Shown here: positions 11,074 to 21,890 of the stretch, piece by piece
How positions within the stretch are numbered: the stretch's first letter is position 1
Layout: every line of letters begins with the position of its first letter
Origin: Lunularia cruciata
Taxonomy: Eukaryota; Streptophyta; Marchantiopsida; Lunulariales; Lunulariaceae
Length of the DNA stretch: 64,000 nucleotides
Assembly: GCA_948567375.1 (NCBI GenBank)
Contig: OX419762.1
Location: 15,196,001 to 15,260,000 of the forward strand
Direction: 5' to 3'
Program-made: the position numbers and the translations under genes
Notes under the pieces: model-generated
Seen by the model: only the letters and a program-made list of their open reading frames with translations
What the model was told of the DNA's origin: nothing
Database searches by the model: none

Positions 11074-12530
11074 TTACATGTGAGACATGTGCTCATAATC
11101 ATTTCTTGTTTCTTCTATATTTTGACTCTCACCGAGAGAGATATGTGAAATGTCTACATCCAACTCTTCCTCACTAACCTCCTCATCTTCTTCCCATAGA
11201 TATGCTCTTTTAATAAAAAAAAATTATGCAAAATAATACAAGATACTAATCCATTGTAAGAGATACACAGATTTATATTTGAGTTGCTCTTCAATTTGAA
11301 CCCTTAATTCTTGTAAGGAATGCGATATATCCTTTTTCAAATTCTTATGCATTTCTCATTGATAATAAAAATCCTTGCTACACATTTATTAAAGTCTATT
11401 CTATCTTGAGATTGTATTACTTTGAATGGGTGCCTTAGATGGCTCAGGGAGACATAGCAAAAATTGCCCAAAAGGTATTGATGTTGTTTGAATGAATCAT
11501 TTGCTCCACGTCAATTCAAGTCCCTCCACAAAGGGAATTTTTTTAAGGACATGTCATATCATGCCAAGAGCCTAGCATACCTACAAAGGAATCTGAAATT
11601 GGTAAGGATATTATGCTCTCAAGGAGTTAACTCCATATATACCACTCTTTGAGCAAGAACTCAATAAATATGCACAAAATCAAAACATTATACAATACAC
11701 AAATATTACAACTAACCAAAGAAAATGTAGACATATGCAACACCAGAACCCTACCACTTTACCATATATCTTAAGCACATGAATATATCTCTTACAACTA
11801 GTGAAATGTATAATTTTTCTCATGTAATCACATATAACTTGTCCAATGATGGAATAAGAATCTTTTCGATTGATAATGTCTCTTTGTCAATGTAGGCTTT
11901 GCGCCAAGAAGAAGAATGTCACATCCACTAAACCAATGAACCCAAGGAATTCTTCCAATCCAAAAACCCAAAATATACTTTCCATTTCTTTGCTCCTTGG
12001 CAAAGCAACTTCTTTGCAATCTTTGTTAATATAGCAATAGTAACCCTATCAATAAATAGAGTGGTAAATCCTGAGCAAATACCCCACAAATTGGTGTCTC
12101 TTGCTATGCAGACTCCACTCCTATTGTGTCCAAATTTGTCAAGTGCTATGGCAAGTTGGATCCATACAAGGGTTTTGCTTCCTTCCATACTTCCTCTCTT
12201 TGAAGCTTCATGATCTCCAACAAATTCTAGCAAAATATAGAATGACTTCACATCCCTCTGTACCAATTATTCAAAAGGAAGTGGACATCATAGATACAAA
12301 CTCACTGAAGCAACCCACATACATTCCACCATCGTAAAAGTAAATGCCCCTTCTCAATGCAAGTGAAATCCACTCCCCATTCATCCTCATCCATCAAATC
12401 TTCACCTTCCCAAAATCCGCAATCCTCATCAAGCTCAAGCTCACCTTGACATTTTGACCACTGCCCTTGCATACACCTTTTTATTTCATTCATCAACTCC
12501 TTCTGGATACTAATACAAAGCATCATGAAA
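11074..12530 (-). pseudogene. Decayed PIF/Harbinger-type transposase
   Basis: Minus-strand translation in shifting frames gives the order expected of a DDE_4 Harbinger transposase. First comes an acidic N-terminal segment (12302-12526), then QLAIALDKFGHN..GVCIA..LWGI..G.TTLFIDRV (helix-turn-helix-like, about 12000-12200). Next is a block equivalent to the FPGCIGFVDGT..PL..KP region (about 11830-11990), then FNKCVARIRIINEKCI.ILKKRYRIP (about 11320-11395). It ends in FFIKRAYLWEEDEEVSEEELDV and a stop at 11074-11076. Several frameshifts and stops interrupt it, so no active protein is possible. The assignment rests on remembered family patterns. The MITE at 57055-57401, with TWA-like TSD, could belong to the same superfamily. 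Confidence 0.6.
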
Positions 12531-12839
12531 ATCCCGGGCTCAGACCTTCACAATATTTTCTATCTCTACAGATTTGCACCAAATTCACACTATTCTATTC
12601 TCTCTATTTCTAATCTCCATCAGCAAGTTGTTACGGAGACAATTGAACCAGATCTTTCAAATGCTATCCGTCAAACCCGATTGCTTAGGTGCTATCCCTC
12701 CGCGGTGCTATCCCTTACTGTGAGGAAACTCTACTGTCCCTTGCAGTGACTGAACTCTACTTTCTTTGGCAAACTCTATCGTATAATATTTTCATTGGAA
12801 CTCAACTCTACTCTTCTTTCCTTCACGACTCCCTTTTCT

Positions 12840-13160
12840 CTTCCCTTTCCTCTCTTTGATGTATCCTCGAGTGCAACTCCCACTCCCTAGTCCTTTCTCT
12901 CACTTCGATTTCTCCTCGATAGCGACTCCCTAGTCCTTTCTCTCACTTCGATTTCCCCTCTATAGCTACTCCCTCATCCCTTCCCTTTCTTCGATAGCTA
13001 TCGTTCAATGAAACTCTGCTCTCGTTAATAGTTTTGTGCTCTCTTTGATTTCTCGTTCAATGAAACTCTACAGAGTATTTTGGTAGGTCTATGCTCTCTT
13101 CGATTTCTCTTTCATAGTTCTCGTTCAATGAAATTCTACCAAGTCTTTTCTTCGAGAGAG
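12840..13160. repeat. Pyrimidine-rich short tandem repeats
   Basis: A unit of about 43 bp containing ACTCCCTAGTCCTTTCTCTC is duplicated near 12885-12975. TCGTTCAATGAAACTCT then recurs three times at roughly 60-bp spacing (about 13004, 13063 and 13122). No coding sequence overlaps. Confidence 0.5.
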
Positions 13161-13380
13161 GATTGGAATTTGTGCGAGGGGCAATGCGTTCATGGTTCTC
13201 AAATTTGAATTTTGTCTGTGTGTCATATTCGTCGCGCTATCTAACTCCTCTTGCTCCCAACTTTAACGTAACGTATCGTGTGATGGATTAATGCAAATGT
13301 CAGATAATTAAAGTTGACGTGATCACCCGCAACCATAAAAAGATATGGGTCATGAATTCTAATGGCCATAAATACTTTAA

Positions 13381-13486
13381 GGCTCCCGGTGAACACCCAT
13401 GAAATTCCTGAGTACCCAGCCTCCCCTACCGGTTAAAAACTTCATGGATATCCGTAAAGGTTTTTACTGGAGTTTTACGGGGAGCC
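13381..13486. mobile_element. Possible short fold-back element
   Basis: A 106-bp segment is bounded by inverted GGCTCCCGGTGAA and GGCTCCCCGTAAAA ends, and the motif TTTTACGGG recurs nearby. No clear target-site duplication is present, so this is a tentative MITE call. Confidence 0.3.
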
Positions 13487-13558
13487 AAAAAGGCGGTTGT
13501 GAGGCGCACTACTGCAGATGCATGTGGTAATCTCTAGTCATGGGACTTGACAAAGTTA

Positions 13559-14574
13559 TAGACCTGGGCACGAGTTGGCTCATAGTTAGTCGGCCAACTA
13601 AACACTATAGCCACAAAATTAACCAGTTAAATGCGGTTTGAGCCTGTTAATCTACGTCATATTACTAAGGTGGATGACAGTTTGACCAAAGCGCAAACGT
13701 ACACATAGAGTTGCAAATGCGTTATGAGAGAACAAACGTTGAACGACGAAGAACAATGCAGAGAGAGAATTGATAAGGGGGTTTCAACTCCCGAAGTTCC
13801 GGGGAAATTGCGGAAGTTTAGCGATACCCATAAAAGTTTACATGGGTACACGTAAAAGAGGTAGAGGTTTCAGTTACGACTCCCGTAAAAGTTCAACAGA
13901 CAATAACATATTCGAGGCGGTAAATTTTCGGCAGAAATTCTTAGGGTGGTTCTACGGGGAGTGTAAAATTTGACGGGTCACGACCAACGCGACCCGTCAA
14001 ATTTTACGGGGCTACGGGTATCGCCCCGTGAAACTCAATTGTTTTAGCACTTCTCGTAGATTTCTTTACGGGATATTTGGAATATATATGGGAGGTGACA
14101 AGACTGAATTTAAAACGCTCATACAATGTTTTATTCTATTTTTGCAGATTCTTGAGTGGTCTTGTTTTTTATTTTATTTTAATTTGTGTGGTCTCTTCAT
14201 CTACCGCTACCAAGTTAGGTTTTAATGATGTTAAGTTAGGTTATATTGATGTCAAAGTTAGTCTGAAGTGAAATGTGAGATATTGCTATCATTTGCAAAT
14301 TTACAATATTCTTTGTTACATATGATTTAGCAAGAAACTTGGTCTACATGTGACCTAGTTTCAGAGCTAACAAAAAGAAAAATCAAAATCTTATTAAAAC
14401 GCATGGGCAAGATAACAACTGCTCTATCTCATTCTTGATTTTTGGAGTCGTGAAGTGTCACTTAACGACTTCAAAATTAACCGTAGCTCGGACCGGCTAT
14501 TCGGGTCACAATTTGGTGAGTCAGGTAGCCGTTTGGTCAAGCTAGCCGGTTAACCGGTTATTTGCCCAGGTCTA
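13559..14574. mobile_element. hAT-like non-autonomous element
   Basis: A 1,016-bp segment has 12-bp terminal inverted repeats TAGACCTGGGCA / TGCCCAGGTCTA. The right end continues inward with AATAACCGGTTAACCGG, a composition typical of plant hAT termini. The flanking octamers CAAAGTTA and GGAAGTTC share five of eight bases, as expected for an eroded 8-bp target-site duplication. No transposase is visible. Inside is a perfect 16-bp hairpin (13964-13979 with 13991-14006, TAAAATTTGACGGGTC arms). Confidence 0.5.
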
Positions 14575-15609
14575 GGAAGTTCGTTCCCAGGGTCATAAGG
14601 ATTGACTTTCTTTGTTGCTTTTTACCCCACGATGAGATTTCCATCTGCTCTCCGTCGTAAGCAGTCTAACTCCATTGGCGGAGTGGGAGTCGATCACACG
14701 AGTCGTTGTCCACGAGCACAAGGTGATTGAAACTCCTGATATGGAATGGTGGTTCAAATTCTTAAATGTGCGGAATCTGATCATACTCTCTTCCTGGAGC
14801 AATAATATTTTTCACGGAGAAGGTCGAAGGTCGGAGTCGCCTAGAAGAGTGTTGTGCTTTGCTTCAATGGTCGTGACGTGCTGTAACAGAGAGAAGCTCA
14901 AATCCTCGAAACGAGCCATCGAGCATCACTATACGGAGGAAACTTCTCGCATGAGATTCATTCTGATCGACTTCCAAATCAGCCTCGCCGTCAATCTAAT
15001 GACGTCCTCTCCTATTCCGTGCGTTTCTGAATGGTCCCATAAGTATACTGGAGTCGATCCAGATTGTGCCGTGCCGCGGTTCCGGCGTCCAGATAGTACT
15101 TATAAACGATATGCGTTCATTCAAAATGTCGATAATTACAACCTTTATTCCATTTATAAAGTGCAAACATTACATCTACCTTGTTTCTTTTTCTTCCACC
15201 AAAACCCATTGCACATGTTGAGAGCCGCAGCAACGCAACTTGCCCAAATCGACAGTCAACTTTATATAGCACGGTCTTACATGCGTCCTGTAATGTCTCA
15301 TGGATACTCCACATTGTTTGTTATCTGATCATGAGCTTTGTTGACCTAGTAGAGATCTTTCCGGATTGAGGTAAATCATGTACATGTCTTAGTTGAATGC
15401 ATATCCCCATTTATCTCTATAGGATGTTTTACACGTGAATGACCTTCCGTAGCTAGGAGATCTGAAGGTGGTATTTGGTATACTCTCCTCCTATTCTCCT
15501 CTCCTCCTTTTGGTATGCTCATCAATCATTTTTCCTCATCCGCATAGTTCTCTCCTCCTTGTCCTTCCTATCACGGCTGCGAGCTTTTGATAGGAAAATT
15601 ATGGGAGTC
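14575..15609. other. Intergenic, one unassigned open frame
   Basis: A + strand frame of 217 codons (14675-15328) is the longest non-transposon frame here, starting MAEWESITRV. It matches no family I recognise, its residue use drifts to low complexity (FFFFHQNP) and no splice structure is evident, so I do not call it a gene. A TGACGTC-like element near 15000 and a TATAAA-like string near 15100 could equally mark a relic promoter. Confidence 0.25.
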
Positions 15610-16314
15610 TTTGGTGATATTATTGAACCAAAGACATTTGAGTGTGTGACAAGGGATTTGGCATGTAGACAGACAATTGTGTCGATCTCGTGTGGGGAGG
15701 TTGGCTTGCTATCTATGGAGGAGTTGGCACCTATAGTGCTTTTGGGTAGTTGTGCTTTCTCGACATCCCTACTTTCCTCTCATTTTGTGGTTGTTGATAG
15801 GCTGGTTTTGGAGACATGTGTGACAGAGGTGGAGGAGAGATAGTCTATCCCCACGGGCACGAGAGGACTTTCCATTTTTTGCTTCACTATTGCTAGATTA
15901 GACTAGAGTTTTATAGTCTTCCTTGATAGAGCGACACTGTGAGCATATGTTGCATTCTCTCTTAGTTGACTCATCCATTCCGTAGGCTACTAGAGCATGT
16001 CTTTACTCTTGCTCTTGCTCCGGCAAGGATGCAAGCTCTGGAACCTAGCTTGACTGTGCATTAGGGCATTCCAACTCGCACCAACTGTTTTCTCTACAGC
16101 GATGAGGTTTTGCCTAGGTTTGGTCCACCCATTTGCATCTTCATTATTTACTTGTGAGTGTGGTTCTACACTAGGTGCAACAGCAATGCATATGACATGG
16201 TGTCCTTTTGGAAGAGAGAGGATAGCTACCCATGATACTATTAGGGACATAGTGTTTGCTATGGCATGAGAGAGTGGATACTTGGCTTAGAAGGAGCATT
16301 CATATGCTTTGCAA
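15610..16314 (+). mobile_element. LINE-like element, left half, split by the LTR nest
   Basis: The translation shows post-RT sequence (VGLLSMEELAPIVLLGSCAFSTS). It is followed in a shifted frame by a zinc-finger-like CECGSTLGATAMHMTWC (C-x-C-x9-H-x3-C) and RIATHDTIRDIVFAMA, the beginning of a restriction-like endonuclease domain as at the C-terminus of R2/NeSL-type non-LTR retrotransposons. Stops and frameshifts are present. The reading breaks at 16314, where an LTR begins, and resumes at 45725. The uninterrupted paralogue at 50340-51660 confirms continuity. Confidence 0.65.
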
Positions 16315-17134
16315 TGTAAAAGACCAAGATCAAGGAGAAAAATAGGAGAACGGAAGATCACATTGGGACACTTAAGTGTGGGAAACTCCGAATGCCTAGC
16401 ATGAGCTTTGGCTTTGGTATTTATAGAGAGCATACAAGGCTCTTGAGAACCTTCTCAAGAAGCTTCCTTGAGCCACTTTCTTGGAGTGCAAGAAAACTTC
16501 CCGGTTAACTTGGCTTCTCAAGGAGTTTCCTTCTAGAAGCTGCCTACTTGGCATGCAAGCTAAGCTAGTTAGAAGCTTCTAGAAGCTACCTACTTGGAAT
16601 GCAAGCTAAGTGTAACAATATGGAGTTTAGCAACAAAGTTAGTTAGAGCTAACGAAGTAGCAAATATGACAAATTAGCCTAGAATATCCTTGAAGTATCT
16701 AGGAAATTTCTTAGGAAGCTTCTTGGCTAGCTTATCTTGCACCCAAGTAGGTAGCTTCTAGAAGCTTCCAACTAGCTTAACTTGCACGCCAAGTAAATGG
16801 CTTCTAGAAAGAAACTTCTTGATAAACTTCTTGATAAACTTGACTTGCACTCCAAGAAAGTAGCTTAAGGAAACTTCTTGAGAAACTTCTCAAGGCCTTG
16901 TATGCTTCCTAAAAATACCAAAGCCAAAGCACATGCTAGGCATTTGGAATTTTCTCTCATTCAAGTGTACCAGTGTGATCTCCATTCTCCCATTTCTCTC
17001 CTTGGTTTTGGGTCTTTTATACTAAGGTAGCTGGAAAGCTTCCTACATACTTTTAGAATATTCTAGGCTAATTTGGACTATTTGATACTTTGTTAATCGT
17101 AACTAACTTCATTGCTAAATTCCATATTGTTACA
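16315..17134 (-). mobile_element. LTR-B, 3' LTR of left chromovirus copy
   Basis: Ends TGTAAAAGACC and ATTGTTACA. It is 820 bp because a second LTR-B of 411 bp plus a 5-bp duplication is inserted in it; without the insert it is about 404 bp. On its high-coordinate side lies the internal region of a minus-strand Ty3/gypsy element. The adjoining minus-strand AATGGAGGAATA is a weak polypurine tract, as expected just before a 3' LTR. The left flank is the interrupted LINE endonuclease frame. Confidence 0.75.
16611..17021 (+). mobile_element. LTR-B solo LTR nested in LTR-B
   Basis: Starts TGTAACAATATGG and ends GGTCTTTTATA (terminal CA changed to TA), 411 bp. A perfect 5-bp target-site duplication, CTAAG, lies at 16606-16610 and 17022-17026. 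Orientation is opposite to the host LTR, and a TATA-like TAAAAATACC precedes the CATGCTAGGCATT block. There is no internal region, so this is a solo LTR. Confidence 0.85.
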
Positions 17135-17655
17135 TATTCCTCCATTGCTAGTTGGTGATGTCCTCATTGCCATTGAAGCTTCAAACTCTTTGATGGCCAT
17201 TTTTGCATTTTGGAGATGAGAAAGAGATGCCCATGTGGCATCATGAAAGAGATACCCTTTCCAAAAGACCTTGTACTTTTTATGTTGTCAACGGCCTTGT
17301 TGAATGTGGCAACATGCAAGAATAAAATCAACTTTGTACTCCTCATGATCATTGATATAGACAGGAGGAGGAGGAGGTTGGATACAAGAGGAAAAAAAAG
17401 ATGGGTTAGGAACAAAGGGTTTCAACTTGGAAACGTGAAAGACTGGGTGGATGGATATATGACAAGGCAAAGTACGTCGATAAGCAGCATGAGAGATGAT
17501 TTGGGTGACATCAAAGGATCCTATCCAATTAGAGGCGAGTTTACAAACTTGGGTATCAAGTGGGAGGGGTAGGTTACTAGAGGAGAGCATGACTTTATCA
17601 CCGACTTGAAAGGTGAGATCGCTAGGATAGTGGTCAACATATTTTTTATGACAAT
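17135..17655 (-). pseudogene. Chromodomain and integrase C-terminus, left copy
   Basis: Minus-strand reading gives an integrase C-terminal block (KLASNWIGSFDVTQIIS.. and HPVFHVSKLKPF). A chromodomain follows: HEEYKVDFILAC, then KYKVFWKGY.FHDATWASLSHLQNA and IKEFE, close to 17160-17345. This order marks a chromovirus of the Ty3/gypsy superfamily, in which the chromodomain directs integration to particular chromatin. A TGA stop (probably from CGA) inside the chromodomain and other breaks make it non-functional. The matching right copy lies at 26641-26990. Confidence 0.75.
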
Positions 17656-18153
17656 GTCATCCGGAAAATAATCTACATGTAGCATTGGTGCCATTTGGTG
17701 TGAGAGTTTTTCCTTATGTTATAGTGAACTCAACATTTTTTTATGTTATTGTGTCTTGGAAGTTATTTATGTTACTATGCCTCAAGATTCATTTTATGTT
17801 ACCTTGTCTCGGGCTTTTTTTTATGTTACATAAGCTCAAGGGTTTTCTTTTAATGCTACATAAGCTTGGGAGTGTTTTGTGTTACATAAGCTAGGGAAGA
17901 GAGGAATTTGGGGCATAGCAAGAATGTTTCAAAGGAAGGGATTTTTTTTTAAAGAAAGAAAGAGGGAATATTGAAGGAATTGCACTAGAAAAGGAGAAAT
18001 CAAGGGAAGCTTTGAAAGGGATAGGGGAGCAATGAAGAAAAGAGTTTTGAGGGAGAAAAGCTTGGACAGGAGGGCTAGAAGGAAGATTTCACGAAGGAGA
18101 AGAGCTTAGGGCCAAGATAGAGAAAAAAAAAGAAAAAAAGAAAAAAATTTTGA

Positions 18154-18690
18154 GAGGGGTTTTGAGAGAGATTGGCTGTAGGGAAAGGAATCGAGAGAAG
18201 ATTTGGGGTTGTGCAAGGGTTTTGAGAGTGAATTGGCTGTAGGGTTTTTTGAGAGAGGAACTCGGGCATGTGCAAGGGTTTTGAGAGAGATTGGCTGCAG
18301 AAGGAAGGAATTGAGAGAAGACCTGGGATTGTGCAGGGGTTTTGAGAGTGAATTGGCTACGGGGAAAGGATTTTCAAGGGAAGAACTTGGTCATGTGCAG
18401 AGGTTTTGAGAGAGATTGGCTGTAAGGAAAGGAATTGAGAGAAGACCTAGGGCTGTGCAGGGGTTTTGAGAGTGAATTGGCTGCAGGGAAAGGATTTTTG
18501 AAGGAAGGACCTGGATAGTGCTGGGGTTTTGAGAGAGATTGGCTGCAGGGAAAGGAATTTTTTGAAGGAAAGATCTGGACATTGTTGGGATTTGTGAGAG
18601 TGAATTGGATGTAGAGAAAAGATTTTTGAAGGAAGGACTTAGACCTGTGCATAGATTTTGAGAGAGATTTTTTTGAAGGAGATGGGGTTG
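18154..18690 (+). repeat. Higher-order purine minisatellite
   Basis: Units of about 62 bp alternate between a GAGAGAGATTGGCTG type and a GAGAGTGAATTGGCTG type, giving a period of about 125 bp repeated roughly four times. Units diverge by a few substitutions and small indels. There are no spacers of unrelated sequence, so it is not CRISPR-like. Confidence 0.7.
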
Positions 18691-18921
18691 GTTACCAAGA
18701 TAGATGAGTAGAGAGATGAGAGATAATTTTATTTTCCTATGAAATTTTGTGTAGAGGGGGAATGTCATTCAAACTAAGAGAATAGGTTTTGGTGTTTGGA
18801 ATAGGAAGTATAGACCTGTGAATGAGTTTAGACTTGACAAAGAGAGAAGAGAGGACACTCAAGAGAAAAGAGGTTTGGTGTTCATGACAGAGGAGAATTT
18901 TGAATGCAGAAGACTGGCTAA

Positions 18922-19022
<101 letters not shown>

Positions 19023-20299
19023 CTTGCAAGTTGCAAGAGGTGGGCTGGAGAATTTTGAATGCAAAAGACTTTCTGCAAGAGAGAGAGAGGGATTTCTTGC
19101 AAGAGATGAATAGTGAGGAGAGAGAATTGTCAAAAGGGGAAGAATTTGGCTGCAAGGGAAGAGAGAAAATTTAACAAAGGAGGGAATTTGGACTACAAGG
19201 GAAGAATTTTGAAAGGTGAAGGGCTTGGTACTTGTGTGACAAGAACGGCAGAAAATTTCCCAAAGGTGATGGGGTTTTGCTACCTTGGGCAGGGAGACAA
19301 TAAAGAAACAGAAATTTTTGAGAGAGGAGTTTGCTAAGCACAAGAAGAGATTGGGAATTTTTTGAAGGAGAAGGATCTGGCTGCAGGAAGGAATCAGGAA
19401 TTTCTCAAAAGGAGAGGTCTTTTGCTAGAGCAGAAAGGAAGAGATTCATTTTCAAGAGAAATGGGCAAGGGAAAGTAGGAATTCTGTGTGCTTTTGTGAC
19501 AAGGGAAGATATAACAAAGGCTGAAGAGAGTATAGGTAGAGAACTTCAAAGGTGAGAGAGATTTGCTTGCGTAAACAGAGAGGAAGAAAGGAGATGAAGC
19601 ATCAAAAGTGAATTGAGGTATGGACAGGGGAACCCTCAAGGGAAGGTCTGGATTGGACAGAGAGAGATGGGAAGAGGTCCCAAAGCGTGAAGGGTTGGGT
19701 TAGACAGAGATAGAGAACAACAAGAGAAAATTTTGGAAGTTGGCCTTTGGAACTATGATAGGCCAGAAGGGAGAAGTCTCGGAGGAGAATTTGTCAGACA
19801 AAGAAGAATTGGGGAAAATCTCAAAAGTAATTGCGGCAGAACAAGAAGATGAAGGGTTGTAAGGGATAGGGATTAGAGTATGGTTGATTTCACTTCTTCT
19901 TTTACATGCTTGGATAGTTGAAAAAATTTAGGTGTGGTAACTATATGGTCTAGAGCTGATTGGTTTTCCCCAAAAGATTTATAAATTGCAAGGCTTGGTA
20001 TTGTGATGCATATGTGGTTCTCCTTGATTGAATATGAATATTTTGTTCTGTGAATAGTGTCAAGGAGAGGACTCCATTCTCGGAGCTCCTAGTCTAGTTA
20101 TAGAGGCAGGTCATGCCACTAACCTAGTCACAATGATCTAAACCGGCCATATGACTTGTGACTTGTTAGAAAAAATCTACCACCACCCCATTAAATACAA
20201 ACCCAATATTAACATAACTTGAACATTAGCTAGTGAAACTTGAAGATCAAGATTATCCCAATGAAGGCCAACACAAGAAACCATTAAGAGGAGCTTACG

Positions 20300-20345
20300 C
20301 TCAAGAGCAATCGTAGCCAAACTCCTATCTACGATTGCTCTTGAG
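20300..20345. repeat. Perfect 17-bp stem hairpin
   Basis: CTCAAGAGCAATCGTAG pairs exactly with CTACGATTGCTCTTGAG across a 12-base loop, near the right end of the purine-rich insertion. It may be a structural end signal of that element; no CTRR end typical of a Helitron follows. Confidence 0.6.
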
Positions 20346-20500
20346 TGAAGAAGGAGACTGCCATCCAGGCAAGAGTAAAGATAGGGCTTGATAACAACAA
20401 GTTTTGTATCATTGACAAACAGAGCAGTCTAAGTACGAGCAGCTAGATGCTCGATGCATTCTCAAGACCAAAGAATCCCTTTGACCATAATTCTTAGAAA

Positions 20501-21890
20501 CAAAGGAGATGAGATTTAGCTTGTTGGAGGGATTGGGATATGGTGGTCAAGAAGTATGAGAGAAGTATGAGGGACATGCAATGGAGGAGGAGCAAGAAGG
20601 GAATCTGAACAAGTGGATCTTGGCCAAAATTGAGCAAGAAAGGGGAGAATTTGGTGCTTGCATGTTTGGAATTATTGTATGCAAACTCTGCAATTGCAAG
20701 AACATTCATCCCAATTGGTATGGTGGCTATTGACAAAGGCACAAAGCGTATCTACCAAGGTGCAATTTGCAAGTTCAGTTTGTCCATCAGTTTGAGGATG
20801 ATAGGTTGTGGACAAAGTAAGCTTGGTGCCAAGTATCTAGAAGAATGCTTGCTAAAATTTCCCAATGAATCAAGGATCATGGTCAGAGATGAGTATACAA
20901 GGCATCCCATGATGCTTGAAGACAATGTCAAAGTAGATCTGCACCAATGTTTGAGTGTCCATGGTATCAAAGGTTGGTGCCAAATGGATTTGCTAACTAA
21001 GCTTATCCACAAACACCATGATTGTTATGTGACCTTGCTTTGTCTTGGGCAAGGACATTATAAGATCCAAGCTCACATGTTTCCATCAAGTAGATGGAAT
21101 GGGTAGTGGTTGAAGGAATCCACTTGGTTTTTGGTTATTGGCCTTGTTATGTTGGCAGCTCTCACACGATCAGAAAAAGTCTTAAACATCTTGTGTTATG
21201 TTGGGCCATCACCAATGGCGTTGGGAGAGTACCCAAGATCTTGTCCACATCCATATGACCAGTGATTGGTAAGTCATGGGCTTCTTGGAGGCACACAAGT
21301 TAGGGATCACTCTTGGCTAGAATGGCTGGTTCTCATAGAATAGAGGGCCTTCCTTGAAGGAGAAGGTGTTGTATTGCTTTTTGTATGCTGCAAGATGACC
21401 TTGTACCATTTGAAAGAAAGGATCTTGTTATAAAGTAGTTGTAAACTCGAGTTGGACTTTGGAGTCAATTGATGCCGTTGTGATGAGAAGAAGAAACTTC
21501 AAATCAGTTCATCATGATAGGGCATCCAAAATGACATGAATCCGACCAAGTTTGTACTCAAGTTTGATATCAAACAATTGTAGTTGTTCCTCCTATTGAT
21601 GATGTCAACTCTTCATGTGTTCCAAGTGTAATGTTTGCAACAAAGGTTTGTGATTAGTTTGCATTATCACTTGTTTCCCCAAGAGATAATGCCCCCATAC
21701 CTTGGTCGCATATATCATTGCTACTTGTTCCCAATCTTGAGCAGAGTAATTCCTTTTTGTTGTATCTAGTCTACAAGACACAAAGGCAATGGGATGTAAC
21801 CCATTGGGGAATTCTTGTTACAACACAACTCCAATTGCAAAGTTAGAAGCATCAAAATCAACCATACAAGGTAGTTGAGGATCATATGGT
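20501..21890 (-). pseudogene. Integrase and RNase H remnants, left chromovirus
   Basis: Minus-strand fragments include the integrase C-terminal part (EFAYNNSKHASTKFSPF and LNFGQDPLV, 20500-20740) and, towards higher coordinates, degraded integrase core, zinc-binding and RNase H sequence. These match the right copy (27160-28560) in order and spacing. Frames are broken repeatedly. Confidence 0.6.

Noticed and set aside
10723..11148. 141-codon repeat protein as a host gene
   Set aside because: It is the LTR-B minisatellite; the frame is open because the period is 63 bp.
14675..15328. 217-codon plus-strand frame
   Set aside because: No recognisable family, low-complexity end, no splice or promoter support; may simply be chance in moderate-GC DNA.
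18154..18690. CRISPR-like array
   Set aside because: Repeats are contiguous and diverged without unique spacers, in a eukaryotic genome.
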